A DNA stretch of 64,000 nt from Rhodanobacter sp. 7MK24 (GTDB lineage: Bacteria; Pseudomonadota; Gammaproteobacteria; Xanthomonadales; Rhodanobacteraceae), in contig NZ_JACYXL010000004.1 in assembly GCF_014842995.1 (NCBI RefSeq), positions 167,464-231,463 of the forward strand, given 5' to 3'. Both the position numbers and the translations under genes were made by a program. Numbering within the stretch: the stretch's first letter is position 1; the number at the start of each line of letters is the position of its first letter. Below are positions 33,201 to 42,085 of the stretch, piece by piece. Under the pieces are notes generated by a model, which was given only the letters and a program-made list of their open reading frames with translations, had not been told where the DNA came from and made no database searches.

Positions 33201-35792
33201 ATGGCAGTCATCAAGAAAATGATCCTGGCCCAGTTGACGTCATCGGTCGTATTCGCTGCGCCTGTGTTGGCGCAGAGCCTGCAGGGCGCTTCCGCAAGCG
33301 TGTCGGCGGCAGCGTCGACCTTGGCCGTGCCCTCCGGCGTTGCGACCACGGGACCATCCGGCAACAAGGTTACCCAACTGCAAGGGGTCGAGGTGACCGG
33401 TTCGCTCATCCGCAGTTCGGACAGGACTGGCTTCAACCAGGTTCAGTCGGTCACGCAGAATGACATCCAGCGTAGCGGCGCCACCACGGTGTCGAATTTT
33501 CTTCGAGACATCAGCGCCAATTCTGCTAGCAGTTGGGGCGAGGACACGGTGCTGATGAACCAGGCGCCAGGCGGCGCAGGAATCGCGCTGCGCGGCATGA
33601 GCATGAAATACAGCCTCGTGCTGATAGACGGTCAGCGTGCCGCGCCCTACGCGTTTGGAGTTGGAGGCACCGATACATTTTTCGATATCAATACGGTGCC
33701 GATCAATGCGGTCGACCGCATCGAGATTGTCAAAACCGGTGCGGTATCGCAATACGGTTCGGACGCGATTGCCGGCGTCGTCAACATCATCACAAAGAAG
33801 GATTTCCAGGGCCTTCAGCTCGGTGGCAGCCTTGGGGGCGCGCAGCATGGTGGCCAGGGTATGACGAACTTCAGCCTGCTGGGTGGCATCGGCGATTTGA
33901 ATGTGGACCGTTTCAATGTGACGGCGGCGCTTGATGTCTATCACGCCAGCGGCGTCACCCTCGCGCAACGGGGTATGACGAGCAATGAAAACTACGCTGA
34001 GCTGCCTGGCGGCCTCTTCGCTCAGCCCAGTTCTTTCTTCACGACAGCTTCGGGCCCGCAGGCACTGAGTCCATGCGGGCCGACCGGCCTGATGACATCT
34101 GCGGCAAATAACCTGCAGACCCAGACGCCCGGCACGGTGTGCTCCCAGAACGGCGCCAAAGCCCAGTCACTCGCTCCACAGGTAGAGCATACAAGCGCCA
34201 AAGTGCACGCCGACTTCAAGCTCGGCGTTTACGTTGTGGCATTTGCTGACCTATGGGCAAGTTACAACACCACTTCGCTCGCGTCTGGACTCGCCGGCTT
34301 CGGTACAGATGCATTGGTGCCATCGTTCTACTATGCAGATCGCGGATTCACTGCATTCTCGCCCACGGTTGGCGGAAACGCGCTGACATATTATTTCCCG
34401 GACGCGCAGGACTGGGACACCACCTCAGTTTTTTATCGTTTTTCATCCGGCGTGAAAGGTTCGTTTGGCACAAGAAATTTCGGCGATTGGGACTGGTCCG
34501 CTTCCTACGGACATTCGCAAAGCGAGGTATCGAATACCTTTACCAGCCAGGTTAACGCGTCAGCGGTTCTGGATTACACCAACGAGGTGACGCCCGCCAC
34601 GTTTAGCGCTGAAACCCTCGATGACTTGCCGGGAGTGCTCGGCGCTTCACGTGACCGGGGCGTTTCCAAGCTCGACACGCTGGATGCAACGGCGTCGACA
34701 TCAAACCTGCTCAGCATGCCTGCTGGAGACGTCGGCATGGGCTTCGGCGTTCAGCTCCAGCATCAGAGCGAATATATAGCTCCCGGCTCCACCGGCTTTG
34801 TGAATCCATTCACCCAGGCGGTAAATGGCGAACGCAATATGGCTGCCGCCTATTATCAAATTGATGTTCCGCTCCTGAGCGAATTGACGTTCAGCCAGTC
34901 GGGACGTTATGACTACTACGGAAATTTTGGCGGAGTCTATTCACCCCGTCTTGCGCTGCGCTATCAGCCAATGAATGCCTTGACGGTATACGCTTCGTAT
35001 GACCGCGGTTTTCGTGCGCCAACGTTGATCGAACTGTATCAGACGGCGAGCGTGACCTCTCAGCCCGTAGGTGCCCGGAACGTCGACGAATATTTCGTCG
35101 GGAATCCTGACTTGAAGCCCGAGCACACCGAGAATTACAACGTCGGATTCCAATTGTCACCGACGGCCAGCACGGATGTCGGCCTTGACTGGTACAAGAT
35201 CGATGTCACCAAGGTAATAGGCCAGCCGAGTATCGTGGCGGAAGTCAATGCCAATCCAGGGCAGACGATTTATTACCTGGGGTACGAGAACCTGGCGTAC
35301 TTGCGTACCGACGGCTTCGAGGCGACGTTCAAACAGGGGTTCCCCACGAAGATCGGAACCTTCACCCTGTCGGGCGATTGGGCTTACGTGCGGCGCTTCA
35401 AGATGCCCATCAACGGCATCGCGGCAGACCTGGCGGGAAACAATGATGCGAACGATACGGTGTTTGGAGGGGCCTTCCCGCGCTGGAAAGGCAATACTGA
35501 GTTGAGCTGGACGCATCGCGAATGGACAACGACACTGACCTGGCAATTCACCGGCCCTTATGCGCAGGAAATTGTTTCCGGACCCAACGTCGCGTCGTAC
35601 AGTCAGCTCGATCTGCTTGTCAGCTACGGCGGCTTCAGGAACTGGAAGCTCTATGCCGGCATCAACAATATCCTCGATCGTGCCCCGCCGTACGATGCAT
35701 CGTGGACCTATGTGAACCGCGGATACTTCGATCCATCGCTGTACTCGTACATGGGTCGCTACGGCCAGATCGGCGCGACATACAGGTTCTGA
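33201..35792 (+). CDS. TonB-dependent outer-membrane receptor
   Basis: Start at ATG 33201 (33186 and 33165 are in-frame alternatives) with a signal peptide ending near APVLAQS. The plug domain spans roughly residues 60-200 (LQGVEVTGSLIRSSDRTGF, GIALRGMSMKYSLVLIDGQRAAP, VDRIEIVKTGAVSQYGSDAIAGVVNIITKK), the diagnostic TonB-receptor plug. The remainder is a 22-strand-type barrel with FRAPTLIELYQ and GNPDLKPEHTENYNVG, ending in YRF with the C-terminal Phe. No ferric-uptake regulator or transporter is adjacent, so the substrate is unknown. Large isolated gene between membrane-transport loci. Confidence 0.93.
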   Translation: MAVIKKMILAQLTSSVVFAAPVLAQSLQGASASVSAAASTLAVPSGVATTGPSGNKVTQLQGVEVTGSLIRSSDRTGFNQVQSVTQNDIQRSGATTVSNFLRDISANSASSWGEDTVLMNQAPGGAGIALRGMSMKYSLVLIDGQRAAPYAFGVGGTDTFFDINTVPINAVDRIEIVKTGAVSQYGSDAIAGVVNIITKKDFQGLQLGGSLGGAQHGGQGMTNFSLLGGIGDLNVDRFNVTAALDVYHASGVTLAQRGMTSNENYAELPGGLFAQPSSFFTTASGPQALSPCGPTGLMTSAANNLQTQTPGTVCSQNGAKAQSLAPQVEHTSAKVHADFKLGVYVVAFADLWASYNTTSLASGLAGFGTDALVPSFYYADRGFTAFSPTVGGNALTYYFPDAQDWDTTSVFYRFSSGVKGSFGTRNFGDWDWSASYGHSQSEVSNTFTSQVNASAVLDYTNEVTPATFSAETLDDLPGVLGASRDRGVSKLDTLDATASTSNLLSMPAGDVGMGFGVQLQHQSEYIAPGSTGFVNPFTQAVNGERNMAAAYYQIDVPLLSELTFSQSGRYDYYGNFGGVYSPRLALRYQPMNALTVYASYDRGFRAPTLIELYQTASVTSQPVGARNVDEYFVGNPDLKPEHTENYNVGFQLSPTASTDVGLDWYKIDVTKVIGQPSIVAEVNANPGQTIYYLGYENLAYLRTDGFEATFKQGFPTKIGTFTLSGDWAYVRRFKMPINGIAADLAGNNDANDTVFGGAFPRWKGNTELSWTHREWTTTLTWQFTGPYAQEIVSGPNVASYSQLDLLVSYGGFRNWKLYAGINNILDRAPPYDASWTYVNRGYFDPSLYSYMGRYGQIGATYRF

Positions 35793-36086
35793 TGTCTTGG
35801 GTGGCAGGGTATTGAGCGGCAGTGGCGCGCGCTACCGCTTGGGCGGCCGACGTCTTGCTGCCCTGCGTGGATTCGAGTGCATCGTCTTGCGAGCCTGGCA
35901 GGGCGACTTCTCGCTTTTGTTCCGGTCCTGGAGCTTTCCGCGATCGAATCTTCCGTCGTCGCACCATGGGATCCTGGCGGGATAAGCCATCCCGGAAATT
36001 TCCACATTCGCGTTGGCTACGCTCGAGGAAGTCTTGCGCAGGAGCTCGGCCCGGAACCGACCTTCATCTGTCCAGTTTTGAAAGGA

Positions 36087-36115
36087 AAACCCACGAAAGG
36101 AAAGTTCGTGGGTTT
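36087..36115 (-). terminator. Rho-independent terminator of the NHase/NiCoT operon
   Basis: AAACCCACGAA (36087-36097) pairs perfectly with TTCGTGGGTTT (36105-36115) across a 7-nt loop. On the minus strand the stem is followed by a T-rich stretch (TTTTCCTTTC), 77 nt after the cobalt transporter stop codon. Confidence 0.75.
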
Positions 36116-36191
36116 GGCGCCTGGAGCTCGAGAAATGCACGCATGGTATGCCGTGGAAAGGAATGCGTACGGGCGGATACCCCGGTTCGCG

Positions 36192-37265
36192 CTACGGCGT
36201 GATTCCGGCGGTGCCCCGTGTCCTGGAGAGGGAGACCAGGTATGAAACCATCCACACGGCGAGGAGGATCGCAATGATGGAGAAGCCCAATGCATTGAAA
36301 TGATCCTCGATGCCTTGCACGGCTTTCCATATGCCACCTCCTAGGGAGAACTTGTCTGCCAGCATGGCCATGGCCTCCACGGCCGCAATGAATACGGCGA
36401 TGCATACGGAGACCAAGGTGATGGTCATGTTGTAGTAGATCTTTCGAATCGGGTTGATGAAAGCCCATTCGTAGGCCTTCAGCATCATCACGCCATCGGT
36501 GGTATCCACCAGCGTCATGCCCGCGGCGAACAGCAGGGGAAGAACGGCGATGGTTCCCAGGGAAACGCCGCTGGCAACCTGCTTCGCGGAGACGGTGAAC
36601 ATGGCGATTTCGGTGGCCGTGTCAAAACTCAGTCCGAATGCCAGGCCGAGAAAGACCATGTGCCAGCTCTTGCTGACGAGCCGGAACAACGGCGTCAGTA
36701 TCCTGGCGAGAAATCCTCGCTGGTCAAGCAGGCTTTCGATCTTCTCGGACTGATAGCGTCCCGTTTGCTTGAGGTTTCGATAGTTCCTGTACAGGGAGAA
36801 AAAGATGGTCACGTTCATGACGGCAATTGCCATGAGAAACACGACCGATATCGACGTGCTTACCAGCGTTCCGATGGAACGGAGCGCATCAAATCGCGAC
36901 AGATAATGCTCGGCGCTCGCCACCATGAGGGCCACGACGACGATGATGGACGAGTGGCCGATGGCGAACCAGAACCCTACGGACGTCGGGCGCTTGTTGT
37001 CCTGCATCAGCTTCCTGGTCACATTGTCGATCGCCGTGATGTGATCGGCATCGACCGCGTGGCGCAGTCCCAGGCCATACACCAACAGGCTGACGCCGAG
37101 CAGGTCGGGCCTGTGTCCAAAAGCCAGTATCGCCCAGACCCACGAAGTCAGATTGAATAGCAGCAGGAAGGCATACATGACGATCAGCCTCATCCTGGTG
37201 TGCGTTGGATCGACGCCGCATTGGATGGAGGAGGCGTTCCCCGGGGGATTGACGATGCTTTTCAT
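36192..37265 (-). CDS. NiCoT-family nickel/cobalt transporter, probably cobalt for the NHase-type enzyme
   Basis: Start ATG 37265 (MKSIVNPPGN); ATG 37289 adds eight residues. About 357 residues with eight-helix NiCoT topology and the signature H-A-V-D-A-D-H (HX4DH) in GLRHAVDADHITAIDN, plus LGFSLGFDTA-like motifs (FGLSFDTATEIAMF). NhlF-type members import Co2+ for cobalt nitrile hydratase. The alpha subunit upstream in this operon has a Co-type active-site motif, which makes cobalt the likely substrate. Last gene of the minus-strand operon, followed by the terminator at 36087. Confidence 0.9.
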   Translation of the reverse strand: MKSIVNPPGNASSIQCGVDPTHTRMRLIVMYAFLLLFNLTSWVWAILAFGHRPDLLGVSLLVYGLGLRHAVDADHITAIDNVTRKLMQDNKRPTSVGFWFAIGHSSIIVVVALMVASAEHYLSRFDALRSIGTLVSTSISVVFLMAIAVMNVTIFFSLYRNYRNLKQTGRYQSEKIESLLDQRGFLARILTPLFRLVSKSWHMVFLGLAFGLSFDTATEIAMFTVSAKQVASGVSLGTIAVLPLLFAAGMTLVDTTDGVMMLKAYEWAFINPIRKIYYNMTITLVSVCIAVFIAAVEAMAMLADKFSLGGGIWKAVQGIEDHFNALGFSIIAILLAVWMVSYLVSLSRTRGTAGITP

Positions 37266-37335
37266 GAGAGCGTTCCAGCGGCCGGTCAAGGGCCGCCAGC
37301 TGGGGCGGCCGAAACGGGGGGCGTCGAGCTGTGAG

Positions 37336-38070
37336 CTACGCGTCGGTAGGCAGGCTGTCTGTTGCGGCTTGTTTCGAGCGCGGATAGGCAGCCGTGATGA
37401 CGGCCAGAGCGGTCACGGCTCCCACGATCTCGGCCGGCGCCAGAAAAAGCGCGCGTGACAACGGAAGTGCCACGATCCCGTCGGCCCATGTGGCGGATAG
37501 CACGATGGCCGGATTCATAAAGGATGTGGGAAAGGCGAGAAGGGCGGCCGTCAACCAGCCCGCCACGGCAAACGGCCCCGTCATCGCCCGCTGTGCACGC
37601 ATGCAGCCGAAAATGACGATCATCAAGCCGGCCGTGGTGATGGCCTCGGCGATCGCCAGATGCAGGAGGTCCGCGGGCGGGTAGGTTGCCGGGCGTTCCC
37701 CTGAAAGCAGGAAGTTGGCGAGCAGCGCACCAAGAACTCCACCGGCGCACTGGCTCATCACATAGGCGATCGTGCATCGAATATCCCGATCGCCACTCAA
37801 CCACTGCAGAGCCGTGATCAAGGGGTTGAAGTGGCCGCCCGACGAATTGCCGAATGCCACCACCAACCCGCATAGAACGCCGCCCGTGACGAAAGCGAGC
37901 ACGGCTTGCACGGCCAGATGGTTGGAGGTTATGCGCTGGACCTCGATCCCGGCGCTGACCACGCAGAACACGAGCAGCAGCGTGCCGACGGCCTCGGATA
38001 GCGCACGCCTGTACAACGCGACTGACGGATCCTTTTCGAAGAAGCACGTTTTCGTCTTGAACGCGGGCAC
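37336..38070 (-). CDS. MIP/aquaporin-family channel within the NHase operon
   Basis: 244 residues, six helices, with both hemipore motifs: N82-P-L in GGHFNPLIT and N186-P-A in FMNPAIVLS. The first NPA is altered to NPL, a variation seen in some aquaglyceroporin and metalloid channels. The start is one base after the upstream subunit's stop, so it is certainly co-transcribed with the hydratase genes. Suggested role: passage of a small uncharged substrate or product (amide, nitrile, carbonyl sulfide, ammonia). Inner membrane. That role is inference from context only. Confidence 0.88.
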   Translation of the reverse strand: MPAFKTKTCFFEKDPSVALYRRALSEAVGTLLLVFCVVSAGIEVQRITSNHLAVQAVLAFVTGGVLCGLVVAFGNSSGGHFNPLITALQWLSGDRDIRCTIAYVMSQCAGGVLGALLANFLLSGERPATYPPADLLHLAIAEAITTAGLMIVIFGCMRAQRAMTGPFAVAGWLTAALLAFPTSFMNPAIVLSATWADGIVALPLSRALFLAPAEIVGAVTALAVITAAYPRSKQAATDSLPTDA

Positions 38071-38071
38071 G

Positions 38072-38398
38072 TCAGTCTCGTGGTCTCGCAGCGACTTCGT
38101 CCATCTTCAACGCCAGGTCCGTCGGCGAAAGAATCCTTTTCTCGAAGAGAATGTTCGCGAAGGCGACGATCCAGCGCTCGTAATAGCTGAGCTTCCCCAC
38201 CAGGTCGGCGCCCAACGCCTCGACGCCCCGGCGCTTTTCTTCGGTGTTGATGATTTTGTGGAAATCGAGCACATCGGCCAGCGCGTGACACCTTTTCTCC
38301 CACGGGAGAAGCACGTGGTCCGTCTGCTGGACGGCGTCGGCCTGCAAGCCACCGATATCGTTCGGCAGCCTTTTGACGAATTGGTAGGTTTCGGGCAT
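38072..38398 (-). CDS. Nitrile hydratase/thiocyanate hydrolase small subunit, beta N-terminal-half type
   Basis: 108 residues from ATG 38398. It resembles the N-terminal helical half of NHase beta (or SCNase beta, or an NHase activator): a LLPWEKRCHALADVL segment retains the W-E-x-R arginine implicated in interaction with the oxidised Cys of the alpha subunit. Then KLSYYERWIVAFANILFEKRILSPTDL, equivalent to the YYERW motif of NHase beta. The C-terminal SH3-like half is missing and is encoded separately at 39033-39386. It starts 2 bp after the alpha stop. Could be called an accessory protein; the split-beta reading fits both pieces best. Confidence 0.75.
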   Translation of the reverse strand: MPETYQFVKRLPNDIGGLQADAVQQTDHVLLPWEKRCHALADVLDFHKIINTEEKRRGVEALGADLVGKLSYYERWIVAFANILFEKRILSPTDLALKMDEVAARPRD

Positions 38399-38400
38399 GG

Positions 38401-39036
38401 CTAGGCACTCCGTGTGGGGGGATTCGCGGCGACGACACCGATCATTGCGTCGCGCGTCACGAGAGCGGCGAGGTCCTCTTCCGAGAAGCCCTCGGTCCCC
38501 TCGGGTCTCAGGGGAAGCACCAGGTACCGGACCAGGGCAGTCGAATCGCTTACCCGGATTTCGACGTTGTCGGGGATGTGCGTGCCGAACTCTTCCAGCA
38601 CCTTGCGCGGCTCGGATACGGCACGGGCGCGATAGGGCTTCACCTTGTACCAGTCGGGAGGCAGGCCAAGAACCGGACGCGGGTAGCAAGAGCACAGCGT
38701 GCATACGACGAGGTTGTGCACGCTCTCGGTATTTTCCAGGACGATGAGTTGCGTGTCGTCGTAGAAACTGATGCCGAGTTCCTCGCACGCGCGCCGCCCG
38801 TTCTCGAGCAGCCGGCCCCTGAATCCGGCATCGAGCCATGCCCTTGCCACGACCTTGGCGCCCAGCGCGGGACTGCGCGAATCGAGAACTTCTATCTGCC
38901 GGCGTATCTCGCCGGGACCGATCAGCTTCTTCTCGACGAGCAGCTCACGCACCGCCGTTTCCATGATTTCATAGTCGCCGCCATGCTGCGGAGCGGCCGG
39001 CTCCGGGTGTGGCGAAGAATGATCGTGAGCGCTCAT
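38401..39036 (-). CDS. Cobalt-type nitrile hydratase alpha/thiocyanate hydrolase gamma subunit
   Basis: 211 residues from ATG 39036, overlapping the upstream gene by ATGA. The active-site motif is VCTLCSC (C112, C115, S116, C117), with Thr after the first Cys, the cobalt-type form (iron enzymes have Ser). It continues YPRPVLGLPPDWYK: Arg120 stands where most nitrile hydratases have Trp. Thiocyanate hydrolase has positively charged residues lining this pocket, as I recall. The C-terminal segment VRYLVLPLRPEGTEGFSEEDLAALVTRDAMIGV is family-typical. It hydrates a nitrile or thiocyanate using low-spin Co(III) bound to oxidised cysteines. Confidence 0.9.
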   Translation of the reverse strand: MSAHDHSSPHPEPAAPQHGGDYEIMETAVRELLVEKKLIGPGEIRRQIEVLDSRSPALGAKVVARAWLDAGFRGRLLENGRRACEELGISFYDDTQLIVLENTESVHNLVVCTLCSCYPRPVLGLPPDWYKVKPYRARAVSEPRKVLEEFGTHIPDNVEIRVSDSTALVRYLVLPLRPEGTEGFSEEDLAALVTRDAMIGVVAANPPTRSA

Positions 39037-39386
39037 GCCGGAACCCTTTCAAGCCATGTTTCGTAGACTTCTATGCGCAGGCCATCCGTTGCCGGGCCTT
39101 TGTATTCCGGCCACAACTCGGACATGGGCACCGCTACCCGGTAGTAATGTCGCTTGGAGCCCGCATTGCGACCGAAGGCTTCTTCTTCGTTGTCGACCGC
39201 AGCCGGCTCGATAATCTTCTCGACGGTGCAAAACTTGCCGCGCATGTAGGTAGGTACGCGATAGTGCCCTACGGGGGATCGCGCCAGAATGCGAGCCTTG
39301 TCGCCAGGGCTGAACACGGGACGCTCGCCTTCGGCAAACACCATGCCGGTAAGCGGGGCGCCCGCTGGGATCGTGTCGTCTCGCAT
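39033..39386 (-). CDS. Nitrile hydratase beta C-terminal-half/thiocyanate hydrolase alpha-type subunit
   Basis: 117 residues from ATG 39386. It matches the SH3-like C-terminal half of NHase beta: FSPGDKARILARSPVGHYRVPTYMRGKFCTVE, then HYYRVAVPMSELWPEYKG and a C-terminal VYETWLE. The full-length beta subunit is not present; the other half is at 38072-38398, so the enzyme is three-subunit, as in thiocyanate hydrolase or toyocamycin nitrile hydratase (ToyJKL). First gene of the operon; stop overlaps the alpha ATG. Confidence 0.82.
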   Translation of the reverse strand: MRDDTIPAGAPLTGMVFAEGERPVFSPGDKARILARSPVGHYRVPTYMRGKFCTVEKIIEPAAVDNEEEAFGRNAGSKRHYYRVAVPMSELWPEYKGPATDGLRIEVYETWLERVPA

Positions 39387-39624
39387 GAGGCTTCCTCATC
39401 GATAGCGGAATCAAAAATCAGGTGAGGCGGGACGGCCTCCATAAAGACGTCGCCTGCGGGGAACAGGCTAGGTCGGATGGCGCCCCGGATCTTGTGCAAA
39501 ACGACGATCCTTGACTCACCACAGTGCGGCGTTGGGTGCGCCATGAAGCCGCATCCGATGCTTCAATGAGCAGCACAGCAACCACGTGCTGCATGAGCGA
39601 AACCGCATAAACGAATCCCGGCCT

Positions 39625-40050
39625 TCAGAAAGCCGGGTTTGCCTGCACGGGTCGAGCTGCCGCCTCGGCCACGACCGTTTCAATGGCGGCGGTCATGGCT
39701 TTTACGACAGCCTCCGTCGAAGGCCCGAGGTCATGCCTGGAGGCGATCCACGAAATGGTGTTGTACGAGACCTTGGTTTTGCCGCACTCGTCTTCCCACA
39801 CGAGGACCTTGATCGGCAGATCGATACCGACCCTTTGATCGAGCTGCATCAGCGGGGTGCCGGCGCGCGGATTGCCAAAGATGAAAACCTCGGTGGGCCG
39901 AAGCGGCAAATTCGAGGCATGGGCAGCGGCGGCGTGATCGACCCTGGCCAGGATCGTCATGCCGGTCTTCTCGATGGCCTGAGCCAGGCGGGCAAGCGTT
40001 TCCGGCGTCGTGCCATTGCTGTCGATCGTCATCAAACCGTTGTCTTTCAT
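39625..40050 (-). CDS. DUF302 domain protein
   Basis: Start ATG 40050 (MKDNGLMTIDSN); a start at 40128 would add 26 residues without family similarity. About 141 residues with DUF302 features: LARLAQAIEKTGMTILARVDHAAAA, then TEVFIFGNPRAGTPLMQ and a KVLVWEDE strand. DUF302 proteins are small alpha/beta proteins of unknown function, often near sulfur-metabolism genes. No signal peptide is seen. It is co-directional with the NHase-type operon (238-bp gap) and divergent from the DsrE gene. Confidence 0.82.
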   Translation of the reverse strand: MKDNGLMTIDSNGTTPETLARLAQAIEKTGMTILARVDHAAAAHASNLPLRPTEVFIFGNPRAGTPLMQLDQRVGIDLPIKVLVWEDECGKTKVSYNTISWIASRHDLGPSTEAVVKAMTAAIETVVAEAAARPVQANPAF

Positions 40051-40433
40051 GAGTTCATTTCCGTCCCTTCGGGTACTGGTCGGTATGGGGATGGCCGTCA
40101 TTCCGGAAAGGCCATGCCGCGGCGGCACGAAGGCACGCAGAACCCCAGGCTAAGCCTGTCGTGGATCGGAATCTTGGAAGAAAAGGCGGCCCTTGATGCC
40201 GCGCAGGACGATCGGGTGTGGCTGCCAAACGCCACTGCCGTGCAGAGCCACTGACTCATCGATGACCGAAGACTGCGTGCTGCCAGCGCCATCGAAACTC
40301 GTGTCACCGGCGCATCCGATTGCGGCAATTACGGGGCTTTTCAACAAGAGGCGCCGTGTCGCCTTGGATAGTTTTCCGCTGTGGCTGCCGGCCCCGGATG
40401 GCTTTTCCAAAATTCCAGCAAAGGTGAAATTTC
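40051..40433. other. Divergent promoter region between DUF302 and DsrE genes
   Basis: About 380 bp with no recognised gene. Open frames on both strands (for example 40150-40410 minus) lack start context and family features. It presumably holds the promoters of both arms of the sulfur/nitrile locus. Confidence 0.5.
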
Positions 40434-40994
40434 ATGAAAATGAACAAACTACTGGCCCTTTCGATGGCGATGGGCGTTGCCGCCCAGGGCGGCGTCACTC
40501 ACGCGGCCGACGCGACGGAGTTCTGGTCGAATCCGACCATCAGTCCCTACGGAAAGATCCACTGGCTTCCGGATTCCGCCTATCGCCCCCAGCCTGACCA
40601 GACGTACAGCATCGTGTTCGCCTTGTCGGTAGGAGCCGAATCACCGAGCCAGGTCAACGCATCGCTTGACCGCGTCGCGCGGTCGATCAACCTGTATACC
40701 CAATCCGGCGTGCCGTTGAACCACCTGAAATTCGTGGCCGTCGCCTACGGCCCTGCGACGCCACTGGTCCTGGACGACGCGCACTACAAGGCGGCGTACG
40801 GCGTGCCCAATCCCAACTTGCCGCTCATCCGGAAATTGCGCGATGCCGGTGTAGATGTTGCCGTCTGCGGGCAGGCCGTGGCCGAGCACAAGTACCAGTA
40901 CGACTGGGTGGACAAGAGCGTGACGATCTCACTGTCGGCGCTCACCACTATTTCGACATTGGAACACCAGGGCTATTCCCTCGTTCAACTCTGA
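40434..40994 (+). CDS. Periplasmic DsrE-family protein
   Basis: 186 residues with a signal peptide (LLALSMAMGVAAQGG, cleavage near HAAD). The DsrE-like alpha/beta fold is suggested by YSIVFALSVGAESPSQVNASLDRVARSINLYTQSG, with a lone conserved cysteine in DVAVCGQAVAEHKY. DsrE-family proteins bind or relay persulfide sulfur on such cysteines; the exported form suggests periplasmic sulfur handling. First gene of the plus-strand series with binding proteins and cytochromes c. Confidence 0.82.
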   Translation: MKMNKLLALSMAMGVAAQGGVTHAADATEFWSNPTISPYGKIHWLPDSAYRPQPDQTYSIVFALSVGAESPSQVNASLDRVARSINLYTQSGVPLNHLKFVAVAYGPATPLVLDDAHYKAAYGVPNPNLPLIRKLRDAGVDVAVCGQAVAEHKYQYDWVDKSVTISLSALTTISTLEHQGYSLVQL

Positions 40995-41059
40995 GGGCAT
41001 CCGCCTTCTGTCCTTGGCCCTGCCAAGGGCGTCATCGTCACGCCCGCCAGGAGCAATGC

Positions 41060-42049
41060 ATGCACATCAAGATGGTTTTTGCTGCCGCCCTGACGCTGGC
41101 CTGCTCGGCCACGAGCGCTCTCGCGCTCGATGGGGCCGCCCAGGCGACGCAGTCGGCTCAAGTGCAGAGTCCACCATGGCAGCATGGCCAGAACAACGAT
41201 GCGGTCGATCGGGGTTTCGAATTTACCGTGCCGGACGCCGACAACCTTGCCGATTTCCACGGCAACCCCGCTCACCCTGCATTGGTGCTGTACGTCGGCG
41301 GCAATTATTTCTTTGCCATGGCACCGCTTGTGAAAGCCTTCGAGGAAAAGTATCCCGAATACAAGGGGCGGCTTTATTGGGAAACCATTCCACCCGGGCT
41401 GCTGGTCGATCAAATGAAGGCCGGTGGCATCGTGACCGTAGGCAACATGACGTGGACGGCAAAGCCCGATGTCTATCTGGCAGGTTTGAATGCCGTACAG
41501 AAGCAGGTCGACGCGGGGCTCCTGCAGGCGCCCGCCGTACCTTACGCCACCAATGACATGACCATCATGGTCGCGAAGGGGAACCCCAAGCATATTACGG
41601 GGCTTCTCGACCTGGGCAGGCCCGATATCACGCTTGCGATGCCCAACCCGGAGTTCGAGGGCATCTCGCGGCAGATCAAGGCCTCCCTGGACAAGGCCGG
41701 TGGCGAACGGCTCGAAACCACGATCTACGAATCGAAGGTCAAGCAAGGCACGACCGAGCTCACACACATCCATCATCGCCAGACGCCACTTTGGATCATG
41801 CAAGGGCGCGTCGACGCCGGCGTGACCTGGCAGTCGGAAGCCGTCTTCCAGGAACAGATCGGCCATCCCATCGGCCATGTTGCGATCCCCGAATCGCAAA
41901 ACACGACGGCCATCTACGCGGCGGCAATCGTCAAGAGTACGGCCCACGCTGAAGCGGCCCGCCGCTGGCTGGACTTCATCCGATCCGAGCAAAGCCTGGC
42001 CATATTCGAGCGCTTCGGATTCAAACGCTATACGCCACGTTCGCCCTGA
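41060..42049 (+). CDS. Periplasmic substrate-binding protein, molybdate/anion-type (orphan)
   Basis: 329 residues with an N-terminal signal peptide (MVFAAALTLACS, cleavage near ALAL). PBP2-fold: ALVLYVGGNYFFAMAPLVKAFEEKYPEYKG, an MTIMVAKGNPKHITGLLDL segment (typical of ModA-like proteins), and TTAIYAAAIVKSTAHAEAARRWLDFI near the C-terminus. No ABC permease or ATPase accompanies it. It is followed 36 bp later by a second binding protein, so the pair may act as periplasmic receptors or redox partners. Ligand likely an oxyanion or similar; unknown. Confidence 0.82.
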   Translation: MHIKMVFAAALTLACSATSALALDGAAQATQSAQVQSPPWQHGQNNDAVDRGFEFTVPDADNLADFHGNPAHPALVLYVGGNYFFAMAPLVKAFEEKYPEYKGRLYWETIPPGLLVDQMKAGGIVTVGNMTWTAKPDVYLAGLNAVQKQVDAGLLQAPAVPYATNDMTIMVAKGNPKHITGLLDLGRPDITLAMPNPEFEGISRQIKASLDKAGGERLETTIYESKVKQGTTELTHIHHRQTPLWIMQGRVDAGVTWQSEAVFQEQIGHPIGHVAIPESQNTTAIYAAAIVKSTAHAEAARRWLDFIRSEQSLAIFERFGFKRYTPRSP

Positions 42050-42085
42050 ACTCCTCGACCGTCGACGTCGCCATGGGAGCGGCTC

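Noticed and set aside
38072..38398. Annotation of this gene as a stand-alone NHase activator (P14K type)
   Set aside because: Activators are possible, but the retained W-E-x-R and YYERW segments plus a separate SH3-like beta half fit a split beta subunit better; kept as an alternative.
36500..39400. Assigning scn or nth gene symbols to the hydratase genes
   Set aside because: Sequence alone does not separate nitrile hydratase from thiocyanate hydrolase, so no symbol is given.
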